Numbered from the stretch's first letter, positions 1 through 13,342 are shown. The stretch: DNA of 64,000 bases from Lytechinus variegatus (GCF_018143015.1 NC_054748.1:3772080-3836079), one strand, 5' to 3'. Numbers and translations: made by a program. Notes: generated from the letters alone by a model not told the origin.

Positions 1-215
1 TTTATTCCACGTAGAATTTGACAAGAAAAATGTGGGAGTCCTCATTTATGTATGATCGATATATACCCATTAGAATACTTACTGTCATTTTTAAATGACG
101 GGCACACTAACGTAGGAACGGCATATTCACATTATGAATATTAACGATAATTCTCAAAATTAGGGGGTACGAGCCACAAATCCCCCCCCCCCCCCCCCTC
201 GATCCGCCACTGCCG
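1..215. repeat. Fragment of C-tract foldback repeat
   Basis: The stretch carries AATTTGACAAGAAAAATG near the left edge and ends in a run of about 16 C followed by CGATCCGCCACTGCC. The same combination of motifs recurs at 14424-14637, 35960-36140, 40437-40717 and around 53 kb, so it is an interspersed repeat cut by the window edge. Confidence 0.45.
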
Positions 216-376
216 AGTGAATATAACACGAAATTAGTAGGCATACGTGGAATACCATTAGACATATTATTTAACAGACGAACTAGTTTTGGACGAAGTG
301 GGAATAGATCAAGTGGGACTAGTCCAAGTGAGATGTAACAAAAGGGAAAGTAGACTGAGCCGGTTTAGACCAATTC

Positions 377-632
377 TGTTTCTGTTTATGGTAATTACTC
401 CCGTAGGAACTCGGCAGGACAGTATTTTCGCTGGTAAACGCCAAGCTGGTATATAACCAATTACCTAGGAAACACTTTACGTCTTGGTTAATCACTCATA
501 GTGGCTGACTTGTAAACGACAGATATTACTTTTTGGCCTTTTCATTAAAGTAGAGACAATGGCAGAGTGGGGAGTCAAACTCACGACCTTGTGATTATGA
601 GTCCAATGCTCTAACCACTGGACCAAACGACC
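377..632 (-). repeat. tRNA-derived SINE, family A
   Basis: Read on the minus strand, the right end begins with a tRNA-like head: a GGTCCAGTGGTTAGAGC-type A box, a CAT-anticodon-like loop and a GTGAGTTTGACTCC-type B box. The body then runs left into a stretch with GGCCAAAAAG and TTCCTAGG. A second copy sharing the whole length lies at 41402-41665, so this is an interspersed element and not a tRNA gene. Confidence 0.7.
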
Positions 633-2816
633 CACAATTGACAATGCACACACACACGCAAAATATGTTTATGCTAACCATTGATGGACAATACACATAC
701 CAATGATAGACTAAGCAACCTTTATTTCAACGTGGATAATATCACACAACATTACTTCGTGAAAAGGTAAATAAATGAATAGGCACTAAGAACAATGAAG
801 AACAATTCCCCCCCAAAAAGCCAGGACGACAAAAAATAAAACATATATAGGAAACAAAAGGAGAAGACAAAAGTCCCCGTAATACAATTAATGACAGAAA
901 TGTAATAACACAATGAGTTGGAATACTGAATTTGGATTAAACCTTCAATAAAATTCTCCTTATGCTACATTACACTAATCAAAAATATGAAAATGATTAA
1001 GAAAAAGCAGGAATCTTTAGTTCTACTGATAAAGAAAATTGATACGAGATTCTTGAAAACGGAAGTTTGAAATTATTTTCAGTTCGAAAGGATGCAATTG
1101 CCTTACAGCTAAGTGTACGTGAAATAGTGTAACTAAACGTACGTGTTATCCTAGTTAAGATCGAAATGAAAAATATGAAAAAAATATTTCCCTGAATTTT
1201 TTCCTCCTTTTCCCGTCGTTAATACCAGGCAAAAGATAAATCATATGTTATACAACAGTGTACCGGTGTTCAGTCGCTTTCTCATGTCTAATCCTAAATA
1301 TCTTCATACGCCTGTTGTATTCAGACATTGCATGGCAACCATCAACGGTAATTCATTAGCTATCTTTCTGTAATGCATTCTTCACTACCTCTATTGTGTT
1401 TGTGCACATGCCTAGCATGATCAGTTCTTAATGTTAGAGATTCCAATCCTCGGCTGTGGCTGCCTGCTTGATTTTGGTATCCAGATATTCTGAGAGTCTG
1501 CCATTAAACTTCTCTGCAACTGGACCTATTTAGTTTCTCTGCCTTTACTTTCAGTTACTGTACATATATTAGTTCAAGAACCCACGATACAACAACGCCG
1601 ATTAAAGTTACATCTTCAGGCAAGTAATCATACCATCGTATAAACGTCAATGAATTCATGACACTCTTGAGAAATATTTTTTTAACGTTACCCGTATTTT
1701 TTCGTGAATAAATAAAATTAATCTCGTTACAAAATGACGGGGCTTTATAGTAAAACAAAAAAAAATGCTATGCATTTTTAAGAGTGTCAAACTGAAGTAA
1801 TATGTTAATGTAAAAGCAGGTCTTTGTTTTGAGAAAGCAATGTATTAAGATTTCCATTTGCCATCGACAGTAATAACGTTACCGAATGATGCGATTAAAA
1901 ACAAACATTCTGGAGATCTAAGAAGGTGAATTAGCTATCAAAGATTAATTTTACCATAACCATACCATCCTTAATATGATTCATGAACACTTTGTAACTT
2001 CAGATATTAAATATATTGTGTGAATCGTATCAGGAAAATTGGAATTGTTGTAATATAGACAAACGCCAGGTCTTACACAAAAATCAACGTCTGGTGCTGA
2101 CCTCTGGCACCTTCATTCAAAGATGTAAAAGAGGAATTCGGTAAAATCGCTTTGTCCAGGGGTTTAAACCGTAACTTTCATGCGTTTTGTTGCCTTCAAT
2201 TAAATTTGGAAAAGCAAGAACGTTTTCCATGCATACCTAATCATTATGATTATTAAAGTAATTCGAAAGTAACTCTCGCATATCAAAATATAACCAATTG
2301 AAAATAAAATATTCGAAGAAATAAGGATCAAATCAATAAAGCCTAATTTAAATAAATCTACCAAAACGTGATAGTCACCATTATATGATTGTGCTGGATT
2401 ATCATAGAAGTATAAATACCTTAAAAACAGTAATTATGTGCGAAGGAAATTTAAGTCTCTAATTTTATAATATAAATTATAGGAAATGATATTATTAAAA
2501 TGAATACAAACGATACATAATACCGTTGGATGTGAAGCATAATACCTTGATTACTACTACATTGAGTGAAAGATACGAAGTGTGATATACGTATATTTGT
2601 TTACGAGGACTTGCGGATAAAGTAATGATAAAAAACCGCAACGCATGTAAGATTGGAATGTTCATAATTGCTTGTGGAAAATTATCATTATTCACCCTCA
2701 ACAACAGCTTTACACATGCTTAAAAATGTGCAATAGAATTGCTGATGTCGATAAATTTACCATTGATTTTATGTAAGATTTATCAATCGAAAAATGAGTT
2801 TACATGCACTGTAAGA
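633..2816. other. Intergenic, no gene seen
   Basis: AT-rich sequence. The short open frames here (for example 1555-1758 and 2495-2704, minus) show no recognisable domain, no codon-like composition and no splice context. I see no repeat copy elsewhere in the window. Confidence 0.6.
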
Positions 2817-3044
2817 ACTGCGGTGTTAAAACTGACACCAATTGGTGTTAATAGAGGACCACACCCTGAGGTGTTAAAATTACACCCTAGAGATTAAACG
2901 TAACGCCAATGAGTGTAAATGTAACAACGAAAGGTGTTGCAATAACACCTATAGGTCTAAAACTAACACCACCAATTTAACACCGGTGTAAATAATTGGT
3001 GTGGTCTTCTATTTACACCGGTTAACACCGCAGTTTTTACTGTG
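2817..3044. mobile_element. 228-bp MITE with CACTGTAA termini
   Basis: The element opens with CACTGTAAGAACTGCGGTG and closes with the imperfect reverse complement (CACCGCAGTTTTTACTGTG). The inside is filled with direct and inverted copies of TAACACC/GGTGTTA, so the whole element could fold into a multi-hairpin. There is no coding capacity. Similar CAC(T/A)GT...AA termini occur at 16939-17222 and 31377-31605. Confidence 0.7.
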
Positions 3045-3219
3045 AGCATAATGAGAATCACACACTGACACTACAGAGATAAGCGTTCATCAATAACTGT
3101 ACTAATCGATCTTCACTTGTACATATTTGGATTATTTTATTCGAAAGCTTCTGTGATCGTTATTTGAAATGTGTTTTTAACTTGAATTAATAATAATGAC
3201 GAATCTCTCATGGGGACAG

Positions 3220-3585
3220 AATCTTGTCATTCTTCCTTTTCTTCCTTTGTTTCTTCTTCTCCCTTCGATTTTCAATCTATTTTCCTTTTCTCTTTTTCCC
3301 TCTTTTCTTTTTGTCTCACCTTCCCTTTTTTCATCCCCTCTGTTTTGTCCTCCGTTTCACCTTTTCCTTATTTCTTTTCTTTACCCTCTCTCCCCCTTTC
3401 TCCTCTTCGCCCCCCCCCCCCCCTCTATTTTCTCTTTCTCCCCTTTCCCCTTCTCTCATTTTTTATATTTCTCTTATCTCTTTCCTTCTCGTCTTCAATC
3501 CATTCCTTCATTTTTGCCTTCTCCTTTCATTTTTGCTTTCTTCTTCTCGCTTATATCTGCATCTCGCTCGTAGATCCGCGCCTGA
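3220..3585. repeat. Polypyrimidine (CT-rich) tract
   Basis: About 360 bp of nearly pure pyrimidine on the + strand with a C run near 3410. All three + frames stay open as Phe/Leu/Ser/Pro-rich reading frames because pyrimidine-only codons cannot be stops. This is low-complexity DNA, not a gene. Confidence 0.85.
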
Positions 3586-3999
3586 AAGGCATGTCAGGGT
3601 ATATAAAACAGGATGACCATGCAGGAAAGAATAGATTAAATAGCTTTAGAACGACATCCGGAATGTAGGGTCAACATCGACAAATACCTGCTCCTTTGTC
3701 AGAAACTCATTTACGATCACGACTAACCATGTCAGTGAATGAAATAACGGACACCACGGGAAAAATATTCATAGGAAAGGACCCTTTACGCTGGCGCCAG
3801 TGTGTAATCGAACACAATAAGTCATTCGGTGAAAAAGCCTAAAATCCCAGTTATCAACCGAAAACTTTGTCATTTTCATAACAGATCTTATCCACGATAA
3901 ATGATCAAAAACTTATGCTAGATATGAGATAAAAATCAGATGCAGTCTTGAACGAATGTGTCAAATCAGACCAATCTTTTCGACCAAGAATGCACGGCC

Positions 4000-4175
4000 G
4001 AACATCCTAGGGAAACACCCTAGGATAGCCGCGGGCACTACCCTCGGGCGCTCCCCTAGGGCACTAATGTCCTAGGCGAGCAGACGCGGGCGTCTTCCCT
4101 CTTCCGCTCCCCTCAAATGTCCGCTACGGGCTACCGCGTTCGCCCTAGGGGGCACTGTGACGTTTCCCGCGGCCG
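4000..4175. other. GC-rich island with clustered CCTAGG palindromes
   Basis: An abrupt GC- and CpG-rich block in an AT-rich setting. CCTAGG occurs five times in about 150 bp (near 4008, 4020, 4053, 4069 and 4143), often extended to CCCTAGGG. I see no reading frame with a recognisable product. It may be a terminal part of a repeat or a CpG-rich regulatory patch. Confidence 0.4.
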
Positions 4176-4299
4176 GCGAATTAACAAATTCGCAGGAAAT
4201 AGATGGAATATATACAATTCTTTTTTTTCCAGATACATTTTGAAGATAAGACAAATTATAGATTACAGTTAGCATGTTGAAATGAAAATGAGGGACTTA

Positions 4300-6588
4300 T
4301 TAAAAAGCGAAGCTTGTAATTGTAAGTCCCTTAGGATAAATTTATAGTAATCTTAATCGTATAATTAAAAGTAAAGTAAGACAATCTAGATCATATTATG
4401 AAGAACGGCAAAATAGGTTTGAATAACCTGAATTGCCTGTATCATGACTTACGGTTGATTTGTTTAATGAGATGGAATGAGAAAAGGGTGACAGTGGTAT
4501 TATTTCGATCGCGTTGTAAATTATCTACTTCATGTTTATGAATCAATATGTACGCTCCAATGCGGTTGAAAATAATCATGATACAGGTAATGTGATTTTA
4601 TTAATTAGCAAAGTTGAACGTTTACTTTGTTTTATCATTCTTGTATAGCTAAAAGTTGGTGTTTATGTGAAGGCCTGTTTGCCTTCTTGTTATTACAATC
4701 ATATACTTATATTTCCATACCCCCAATACCTGAGATGATATTTGTTATGCATTAAATGTGATTTCATATTTAACAATCAGGCACGTAGCAAGGGAGGCGC
4801 CCCCCCCCCCCCGAAAAAAATCTGAAAAAAGGGGTGGAGAAACAGAAAAACCGAAGAGAGCAAAGAGAAGAAGAGAAGAGCTTTATTGTTTTGTTTTTAT
4901 TTTTTGTCAAAAGAATGTAAACCCAAACGGGACATTCTTCTCTCTCTTCATACAAAATTTTGCTTTCGCGCTCCGCGCGAGAAACATATTTAATGCTTGT
5001 TACTTTTCTGCTCCGTTTTTCTCCTCCCCATTTACGCGACTCGTTTATTTCTTGTCAGAAATTATAAAGTATATATTGATCGGATTGTTTGAAAAGTGAC
5101 CTTTTTTAAGTGCTTTGACATTAAAAAAAAACCTCTCTTCTGGTCGGGTAAACACTACTACCACTCGCCGAATCCGCACAATATTTTGTTTGGTTTTTTT
5201 CAGCAAGTAATTTTGCGCAGGTATCTGCTCAATGGGGAAGGCATTAAATGATTTAAGATTCCCCAATCTCTTTCCATATTTGAGGTGCTCATAAATACGT
5301 TCGTTCAAAAACAATTTTTTTGACCCCAGCATTTCAATTAAATTCGAGTTGATGAGGGTACTACAGACGCGAGAGACGTCTTTGCTTGATTAGAATTTGA
5401 GAAGCTCTGTAAGTTTTGGCACGATTTGCGTTCACTTACCGCCCCCTCCAAAATTAAATCCTCCCTACGCACTTGTTAACAATATGTAAATAAATATCAG
5501 GTGGACTGTTGCTGTGCCTGTATTTAAGAAAAGTAATAGAAGGCAAAGTAAAGTTAAAATATTAAAAGTGATCGGGCCATTGTGAATTACTGCCCTCTGT
5601 CGGGCAGGGTTGTACCTATGTATTGATATCATCTGCTGACTTTGTTCTTATGTGGCGACCTCTGAAAGAAGTGTATGTATATGGTTAATGCCATAGATTA
5701 AGGACTATATATAGGAAAAAAAGCTTTCCTTGAAGTCTTGCCACAGAAAACTACTGGCGAAGAACTTTTGGGGGATTTCAAGACCAATGTGTACAGCACT
5801 GCATCAGAGGCACATTTACTTGGCCGACTAAACGCAAAAAAAGATGACTGATTTTACTTCCGGGGAGGGCCGGGTGGTATGTTCATTCAGCATTTCGTTT
5901 AATTGGTATTTTTCATCACTTATTATTTTTGATATATCTATAGCATTCTAAATGGAATTGGGCTATCTGAATGTAATGTATCCGAATCTACTGTAACGTG
6001 TAAAGATTCCAGTCTCATGTGAGATACAAACTAATTTCTTCCAATATCATTTTCATGACCATGCAAGTAATTTCCTAAAAATATAATATTCATCAGGTTA
6101 TAAAAAAGGTTTGGTGCTCTACAGTGACGCTATCAACATGATCAAAGTAACAAACCGCCAGCACAATTTCCAAAACCTGTGGAAAATAAATTGCATTTGA
6201 AAATGTAATTAATGGAATAGATTGACATTTTAACCCATGACTGCAACCTGGCACGCGATTATGTTTCGTATTGTCTTGACATGTAGGTTGATATCAGTCA
6301 ATCAGAAATATCTATGATATTTATTAGAGTGTAATTGGTTTAATAAACTTGTCTTGCTGGTAATACATCACAGTCGCAAAATACCGGCATAAGTTCTAAC
6401 ATTCTGAGAACAAAAATAAATTGATTTAAAATATAATTATCTTCTGGTTACGACAAGAACAAAATGTCGAAACATATATTTTTTTTCTTAGACACGAGTT
6501 CACTGAGTGGTAACATGTTCAGACGGAGAAATAGCGGAGAACTTGGATGTATATAATTTCAATTTGTCATAAGTCGTATTGCTTATTT
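4300..6588. other. Intergenic; a repeat fragment but no gene
   Basis: From about 4780 to 5480 the sequence runs between GCACGTAGCAAGGGAGG with a C tract and a right end reading CTCCCTACGCAC, which looks like an inverted-end element of about 700 bp. The rest is AT-rich and unremarkable. The open frames at 4758-5332 are products of this repeat. Confidence 0.45.
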
Positions 6589-6603
6589 GTGCAATACTCT
6601 CAC

Positions 6604-6755
6604 AAATGAAGTGCTAATTTAGCTCTTAAAGAGCGTGTATAGTGACTGCACTTCGGAGTGCTGATTTGTCTAGTTCAAATTTGAACTAGACAAATCAGCA
6701 CTCCGAAGTGCAGTCACTATACACGCTCTTTAAGAGCTAAATTAGCACTTCATTT
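6604..6755. repeat. Perfect 152-bp palindrome
   Basis: The two 76-bp arms are exact reverse complements with no spacer; the centre is at 6679/6680 within TTCAAATTTGAA. A 14-bp direct repeat, GTGCAATACTCTCA, flanks it (6589-6602 and 6764-6777), which looks like a target-site duplication. No protein is encoded. The lack of any mismatch implies recent origin or continuing arm-to-arm conversion. Confidence 0.9.
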
Positions 6756-7445
6756 TTTAGAGTGTGCAATACTCTCAAAACCTATCAAGATACAAGTTGA
6801 AAACTTTCCCCAAGCAACAATGCAATGTGTCAGGTAAGAAAGAATTTATTATTATCAGAATCATTTTCAGCAAAATTAATCTTAACCTATAAAAACATCT
6901 ACCTTTGTGCAGACAGCATCTAAAAGTGACTTTTCCAGGAAAAATGGTCATCGATACATAACTCAACAAAATATTTGCAGAAGGTTTATTTCATTTATTG
7001 TTTTTTGCAACATTTTTCATAACAAAATTCTGGACAAGAAAATACATATCTGAAACTTGACCTCAAGATAATGAACAATAATTTTGTATATAAATCCTCA
7101 AACATATCTTTACATAAATGAAAATCATTAAGTAGTATTTTCTGTTACACAATAAATAGGATGGTTGCAAGGGTCGTCACAAAAGCAAAGCTTGAAAACG
7201 TAACATCCCTGGAAAATAGCCAAAATAATTAATGTCTACTGTCATTAAACGTGCAGGTGCATGAGGGACTGGGAGGTTCAACGTCAGGACCCCCTACTTT
7301 TTCAAGTACGGTAGAATAATAATACTATATATTGTTATCTGAATCATTTTCGGCAATATTAGTCTTAACCTATAAAAATACGTACCTTTGTGCAGACAGC
7401 ATATAAATGACTTTTCCAGGATAAACGCTAATCGATTCATAAGTC

Positions 7446-7640
7446 AAAGGTGGAGGTGCCGTGGCCGAGTGGTCTAAGGCGCTTGGTAATACATGGAAAG
7501 TCCGGAGTTCGATCCCTCGCCGCGGCTCCAATGCCCGTGAGCAAGGCATTTAATCTACAATGCTCTTTTATCCTGCTTTCAAATAAATGGAAATGCTATG
7601 TTCATTATTGGTAACTTGGTGTGCACTTGTTTTTTTTTTA
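7446..7640 (+). repeat. tRNA-derived SINE, family B
   Basis: The head reads GGCCGAGTGGTCTAAGGCG (A box) and GGAGTTCGATCCC (B box), like a Leu/Ser-type tRNA, but the anticodon arm is degenerate. The body carries GAGCAAGGCATTTAATCTAC and ends near TTGGTAACTTGGTGTGCAC. A second copy lies at 23638-23830. Confidence 0.7.
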
Positions 7641-7769
7641 ATTAACAAAATATTTGCAGAAGGCTCAAGGTCAGGACCCCCTACTTGATATACAATTTGG
7701 AAGCGTTTTAACCTTAGAGCGGAACAACTTGGTTCTTTGAAGATTCAACATTAGTTTATTACAAGAAAA

Positions 7770-8205
7770 TAGATGCTTACAGCTCTTTGGGTTCATGATT
7801 TGTAGCTAGTAACAAATTTTCTAGTGACTTAGCCAGAAACAGTTTGGTATCATCAGCAAACAAGGAGTATTAAAAGAATTTTGATAAGTATATATCATAA
7901 AGAACAGAAGACCAGGAACAGAACCCTGAGGTACTCCAAATGCAGTAATAGCAATACAAATGCAGGACCTCCAGTTTTAAACATAGTGCAATACCATATT
8001 TTATTGATCTTTTTAATAACTCGTAGGGTGTATATTTTCATTGTAATTTCATGGTAAACTGGATTTTTCTTTATTTACCATTAGTTTTATCATTAGTACA
8101 TAATTGTTTTATGCTACATGTACAATTGTTACACCTTTGTAAATACATACATTTCAGCTTTTATCTGCAATATGTGTATGACTGTTTTACTGGAAATAAA
8201 TAAAC
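7770..8205 (-). pseudogene. Decayed LINE reverse transcriptase fragment
   Basis: On the minus strand, bases about 7970-7790 translate in broken frames to a reverse-transcriptase-like stretch, FGVPQGSVPG, followed by LLFF and further decayed sequence. The right part ends in GGAAATAAATAAACC, a LINE-tail type motif on the + strand, so two fragments may be adjacent. Heavily decayed and non-functional. Confidence 0.4.
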
Positions 8206-8864
8206 CATGAAATGAATATTTGGATCAAGATCATTCTATCAAAACCAATTGTGTCATGTCACACATAGGCAAGTTCTTGTGTGGGTTACTTTTCATCATG
8301 TTTTACAAATTTAATATCATTTTAACTATTGGGATTTTCTTTATCAATCTCAATGAAAAATCTCAAAATTCATGTTTGGCGACTTCTTATTGCTTTTAGG
8401 CTGACAGGTGGCATATTTCATGTGGATAGTTGTAAATAGCTTTTTTTTTTTGTCTTAAACAGGTAACGTAAATTTTACCAAAGACAGTGGTGTGAACCGG
8501 AATTTGTCGGAGGGTTCTCATTTCCGCGAACTCGACATAAATTACACTAAAATGTACATGACATAATGGAAATGAGTTTAAAAAAAACCCTGGATCATAA
8601 GGGAAGTCTATACCCTCTCGGTCGTAGGGTTTTTTTTTTACGTTGCATCGGTATACAATATCCAAAATGTAATTATTTTTTTTTTTTTAATAATAATTAT
8701 GATGATAAAGTGGAATATTTATACAATGCTTATTACGGTGTTCCTACACTCTGAATTACCCGGCTGTAGCACGGCTACTTTGTTCGGGCGCACGAGCATT
8801 CAGGGAAATCATTTCCTACCGGCAAGACCGGATACTCATTAACTACACCTGGGTGGAGAAATGA

Positions 8865-8962
8865 CTATAAACGCTTTGCCCAAGGACGCAAACGCTGTGG
8901 TCGGATTCGAACCCAGCACCATGTGGTTCTAAGTCTGGCGGCTTTTCCATGGAGCCACAATA
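8865..8962 (-). repeat. tRNA-like SINE head
   Basis: On the minus strand this reads TGGCTCCATGGAAAAGCC, then a loop and GGGTTCGAATCCGACC, which matches a tRNA B box. The acceptor stem does not pair over its full length. I regard it as a SINE head or tRNA relic, not a functional tRNA gene. Confidence 0.45.
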
Positions 8963-8969
8963 TATCAAA

Positions 8970-11900
8970 ATTTGTTAATTTTAGATGTTTATTTACATTG
9001 GATAATTGAATCTTTATTTCCCCCTTTTTCATCAAAAATATTTTGTATTCACGTATTTCTCTGTTGTCCACATAATTACAAAGAGTGGAGGGTCGACAGG
9101 TTCATGAAAAAGAAACCGCTTCACAACAGAGCCAACGGGTCGATTTTCGGAGAGGTGGTACTGGTATAAAAAGGACACAGAAAACAGGGGTTAATTTCCG
9201 TTTCTTGTAAATCTGAAGTAGTTTGAACGCAATATAAAAACTTCCATTATCATGAAGAAATTCCTCTTTTTTTGAGTAGCTCAAACTCACAATGAACTGT
9301 TACCTTTATTCAATAGGTCTCTAGGCGGAAATTACAGCAGTAAATTCTACGGAAATAAATTACTTGTGACCTTATGCATGTCTATTGTTGACATTAGGTG
9401 TCTGTTCTCATCATGTAATCAATTAAATATATATATCGTTCCAAGTTAACTGACATAATCGATGCGAAATCCTCCGCTTCTAACGAAATATACATGTATC
9501 AGCTCGATACAGTGGCGTAAAGATTTTAAAGATAGGTATGGCGTATCGGGAGGGGGTGAAACTACGAACGAATCGAGCTATCTAAAATTTCTGTTTATAT
9601 TACAAAATATCAATTCCGTGATAGATTTTGACATAATATTCAGAAAATTATGCATTTCACCCTTTTCTCTTTCTTTTTTCTTTCATTTCCTCTTTTTTTC
9701 GTGGTGCGAATAAAATTAGGAATGCAGGTGTCCTCAAGCCCCCCTCCCCTTCCTCTGGGTTAGCCACCGGCACAACCAGTTGTTTGTCTGTTTTCAGATT
9801 CAAAAAGTATCGTCAAGTGAGGAGATCTTCGTAATGGATGGGGCAGAGCACCAACGTCATTTCAACGCCCGCCCTAATTCATAGGGAAATAATAATAGGC
9901 AATTTTTATATAGCGCTTTTCCCAGAGTGGCTCAAAGCGCGTTACAGCATAATTACCCCGGTCATTGGATTCATTTCAATCCCGCACGAAAAGTGCCCAA
10001 TTGCCACTCCCTGGGAAGAAGTTTTCTAAAATCCGGATCAGCGTCAGGGCATTTTGATGGGGACGACGAGGTAGGGGAGACAAAATAAGAAATGACGCCA
10101 GTTTTTTATCGCGTGAATTTTAAGCGTGACAGGTGTTGTATGGAGCTAAACGACCAAGATATCTCTCTCCAAATTCTCCATCTCCTCTGATCCCCCAACT
10201 TTCCCTTCGCCATGTTCGCTTTTCAGTTAAAAAAAAAACAATCCCAAGGGGCGACCTCCTCTGTTCACGATCATATGTAATTTGTAAGATCACGTGATAC
10301 TACCCCTGATTTAGCAATTCTCACGCTATTTTGGCGCTATTACATGTATCATTATCATGATTTTGTGTATTTGTTAGCAAACGCCTGTCATATAACTCTG
10401 AGAGACCTTGTATAGGTAACGTGTTCTGGAGGATTATTACGAAATGAGCTACCCTAGATCCGTCGTTGTTATTCAACATTACCATTAAATTGGAATAATT
10501 GTTGTATTATTATGTCTCCAAATGAAGGCCTTTTGGACTATCCCTTATATGCCAGAAAGGAACAAGTAGCAAATTAAACGATAGACATGAATAGATGTTT
10601 AATAAATGGAAATTCATTATCGCTGTGTTATCTGTACAGGGAAAGTGGAGACGCCCTCCCAATATAATGTCCAACTATTTAATAAAGGGGAGAGAAAGGG
10701 ACAGAAAAGTGAAGATGATGGTAAAAAAAAAGAGAAGAAAGTTCTTTCTTCTTTTAAATAGCCTTAAGAACGGACATCCTGAAGCTTTTTGTCATGCACT
10801 CAACGGAGTAAAATCGCATGAATCACTAAAGCGCCTGAGCAAAACAATATCACCGAAGCTTCAGTATGTCCGTTTTTGAGGCTATTTTACGATTTTGCGG
10901 TACCAAACACTTATTTAGCTATTAATTTTTGAGGTTTTGCTCTACCACTCTACACATAGGGCCTATTACACACAATCTTTTTATCACTCCACCAGAATTA
11001 CATGCACGGACAGTTACACATGCAGGCTCTGGCCGTTTTTTCCAGTCCTAAAACCGGATAATTGTTGTAGAGCCAATAAAACATCAAAACAATTAAGTCT
11101 CGACTAAGACTTAACATGGCAGAGATAACATGGTACCTACTTTATGCTAGCGCTATAGACATGCCTTACATTTCTCCAACAGGGACTTGCTACCATTTGC
11201 AGAGCAGCGCATGCGCACAATACTCATTCTAATCACAGTATGCGCATTTTTATTTTCAAGTATGTTACAAAGTGAAGGCCTTATAGCGCTACAAAACATA
11301 CGAACTTGGGGGGAAATGACATTGCGGTTTCTCGATTGACCTGCCAATCTATTTCATTTAGTTTCAAATAAAAAAGTACATTGTCGTTAACATGATACAC
11401 CAGTGTCCTTATTACTATCATCAGAGCACATGAATAAAAAGCATCGTTTCCATCATCATGATCATGAGAGCAAAGGGCTCGTATTCTGAAGTTAATTTAA
11501 TTTAATTTAAACTATAATCTAAGGTTGAGGTTTAATTATGGACAGCCAATTCTGACACAAATCACCTATAGTAGATAATGAATATATTAGCTTATTTGAA
11601 TCCCAAATCATTCTTAACTCTCTGAGAATGACTTATATCATATTTGGCTTCAACGTCATAGAATTTGGAAAGAGCAGAGTAAACATGAGACGCATACAAT
11701 GCAAACATAAGTTTGACATGTTTGGCTTGCCATAATTTTAGCACAAGTACAGTTCACACGAGCTTTATGCGACGGGGAGGCAAAATGTATTCATTCGATC
11801 CAACTAATTCTCAATTTTTCACTTTTTATATAGCTGATTGACAAAGTGTAATATGATTATCCATCTAAAACTGATTTTATGGAGGGTAATTACTAAACTT

Positions 11901-12153
11901 CATTGTCCTAGGTTGGGGGGAAAATAGCAGCAAGTCTGGAACTATATTATACTGGCGGAAGTATTAGGGCTATTTTACTGTTTAAGGCAGTGAATTGTGA
12001 TACCTCAGGAGATGTCTTCATAAATGCCGATTTTATTTCAAATTTTATCTTTATTCAGATTTTATGGTCAGATACAAATTGGCAGATATTTGTCCTACTC
12101 ACTGTAATAAACATTCGACTCTCGAATTCCATCCTTATTTTAATGGTTTTTGT
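8970..12153. other. Intergenic, no gene seen
   Basis: AT-rich sequence with short unsupported open frames (8972-9169, 9462-9713, 10595-10879, 11153-11347). A short repeat-like patch at about 9885-9960 contains TTTATATAGCGC and CAAAGCGCGTTACA, a motif pair typical of dispersed non-coding repeats. No exon with convincing splice sites was found. Confidence 0.5.
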
Positions 12154-12750
12154 TTAAAGGACAAGTCCACCCCAACAAAAACTTGATTTGAATAAAAAGA
12201 GAAGAATTCAACAAGCATAACACTGAAAATTTCATCATAATCGGATGTAAAATAAGAAAGTTACGGCATTTTAAAGTTTCGCTTATTTTCAACAAAATAG
12301 TTATATGAACGAGCCAGTTACATCCAAATGAGAGCGTTGATGACATCGCTCACTCACTATTTCTTTTGTATTTTATTATATGAAATATGAAATATTTTGA
12401 TTTTCTCATCATTGTCATGTGAAATGAAGTTTCATTCCTCCCCGAACATGTGGAATTCCATGAACATTTTGTGCTTCAGGCAAGGAGGTCCTAATCGTCA
12501 AATTCGTGAAAATTGAAATATTGTATAATTCAAACAATAAAAAACAAAAGAAATAGTGAGTGACATCATCGACTCTCTCATTTGGATGTAACTGACTCGT
12601 TCATATAACTATTTTGTTGAAAATAAGCGAAACTTTGAAATGTCATAACTTTCTTATTTTACATCCGATTTTGATGAAATTTTCAGCATTATGCTTGTCT
12701 GTTTTTTCTCTATTGATTCAACATTTCTCTGAGGTGGACTTGACCTTTAA
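12154..12750. mobile_element. Long-inverted-repeat foldback element, copy 1
   Basis: Both ends read TTAAAGG(A/T)CAAGTCCACC inward, and most of the left half is repeated in reverse complement in the right half, including ATGAACGAGCCAGTTACATC and TGAAATTTTCAGC-type stretches. There is no transposase. Further copies lie at 34290-34900, 37173-37765, 44846-45436 and a fragment at 29790-29905, so this is the most abundant foldback family in the window. Confidence 0.85.
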
Positions 12751-13342
12751 GTAGTACTTAGCACACGAGTCTATTGGAAATGATTTAGGCCCGTGAGACC
12801 CTAAACGGCAACAAGGCATTTGCTCAATATCTCATCGGGCGTACGGTTAGAATGAGGATTGTTACATAGTTTTTCGTCCAGAATAATGTGAGGATAAGGG
12901 TTTGTTTAGTGTTGGAGATTAGATTGTATATTTGGCTTAACGTTCAGATTTTCCATCCGAGCGATTGTCCAGGTTTGTATTCGTATTTATTTATTCTCCG
13001 AAATTCACTATAAAAACGTAAGTGTAAAAATGAACATATACAGGCAAGATACAAAAATACTATAGATCAGACATGTACAAAGAAAAAACAATATCAAAGA
13101 GACATGAGAATAGTGAAATCGGAAAGACACCAAGTTCAGCTCTGCCCGTGGACAGTACTGTTCTTCCACGGGGTCAAAGGAATAAAACACAAGTAATAAA
13201 AAAAATTCTCACAAAAATCTCTTAGAACAAAAAGGAAAATAGAGGGGATATGAGGGGGGTCAAGTATCAAATTCAAAATACATGTACTTCATAGATCAGG
13301 GAAGAAGGCTTTGAGCCTATGTAAACCCGACTACTTAACATG

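Noticed and set aside
3196-3668. Three overlapping + strand frames of 125-152 codons
   Set aside because: They come from a polypyrimidine tract in which stop codons cannot occur; composition is Phe/Leu/Ser/Pro only.
7446-7530. tRNA gene candidate
   Set aside because: The A and B boxes are present but the anticodon arm is degenerate and the body repeats at 23638-23830, so it is a SINE.
12140-12346. Minus open frame (repeated at 34297-34485 and 45334-45522)
   Set aside because: The same frame recurs because it lies in the arms of a foldback repeat family.
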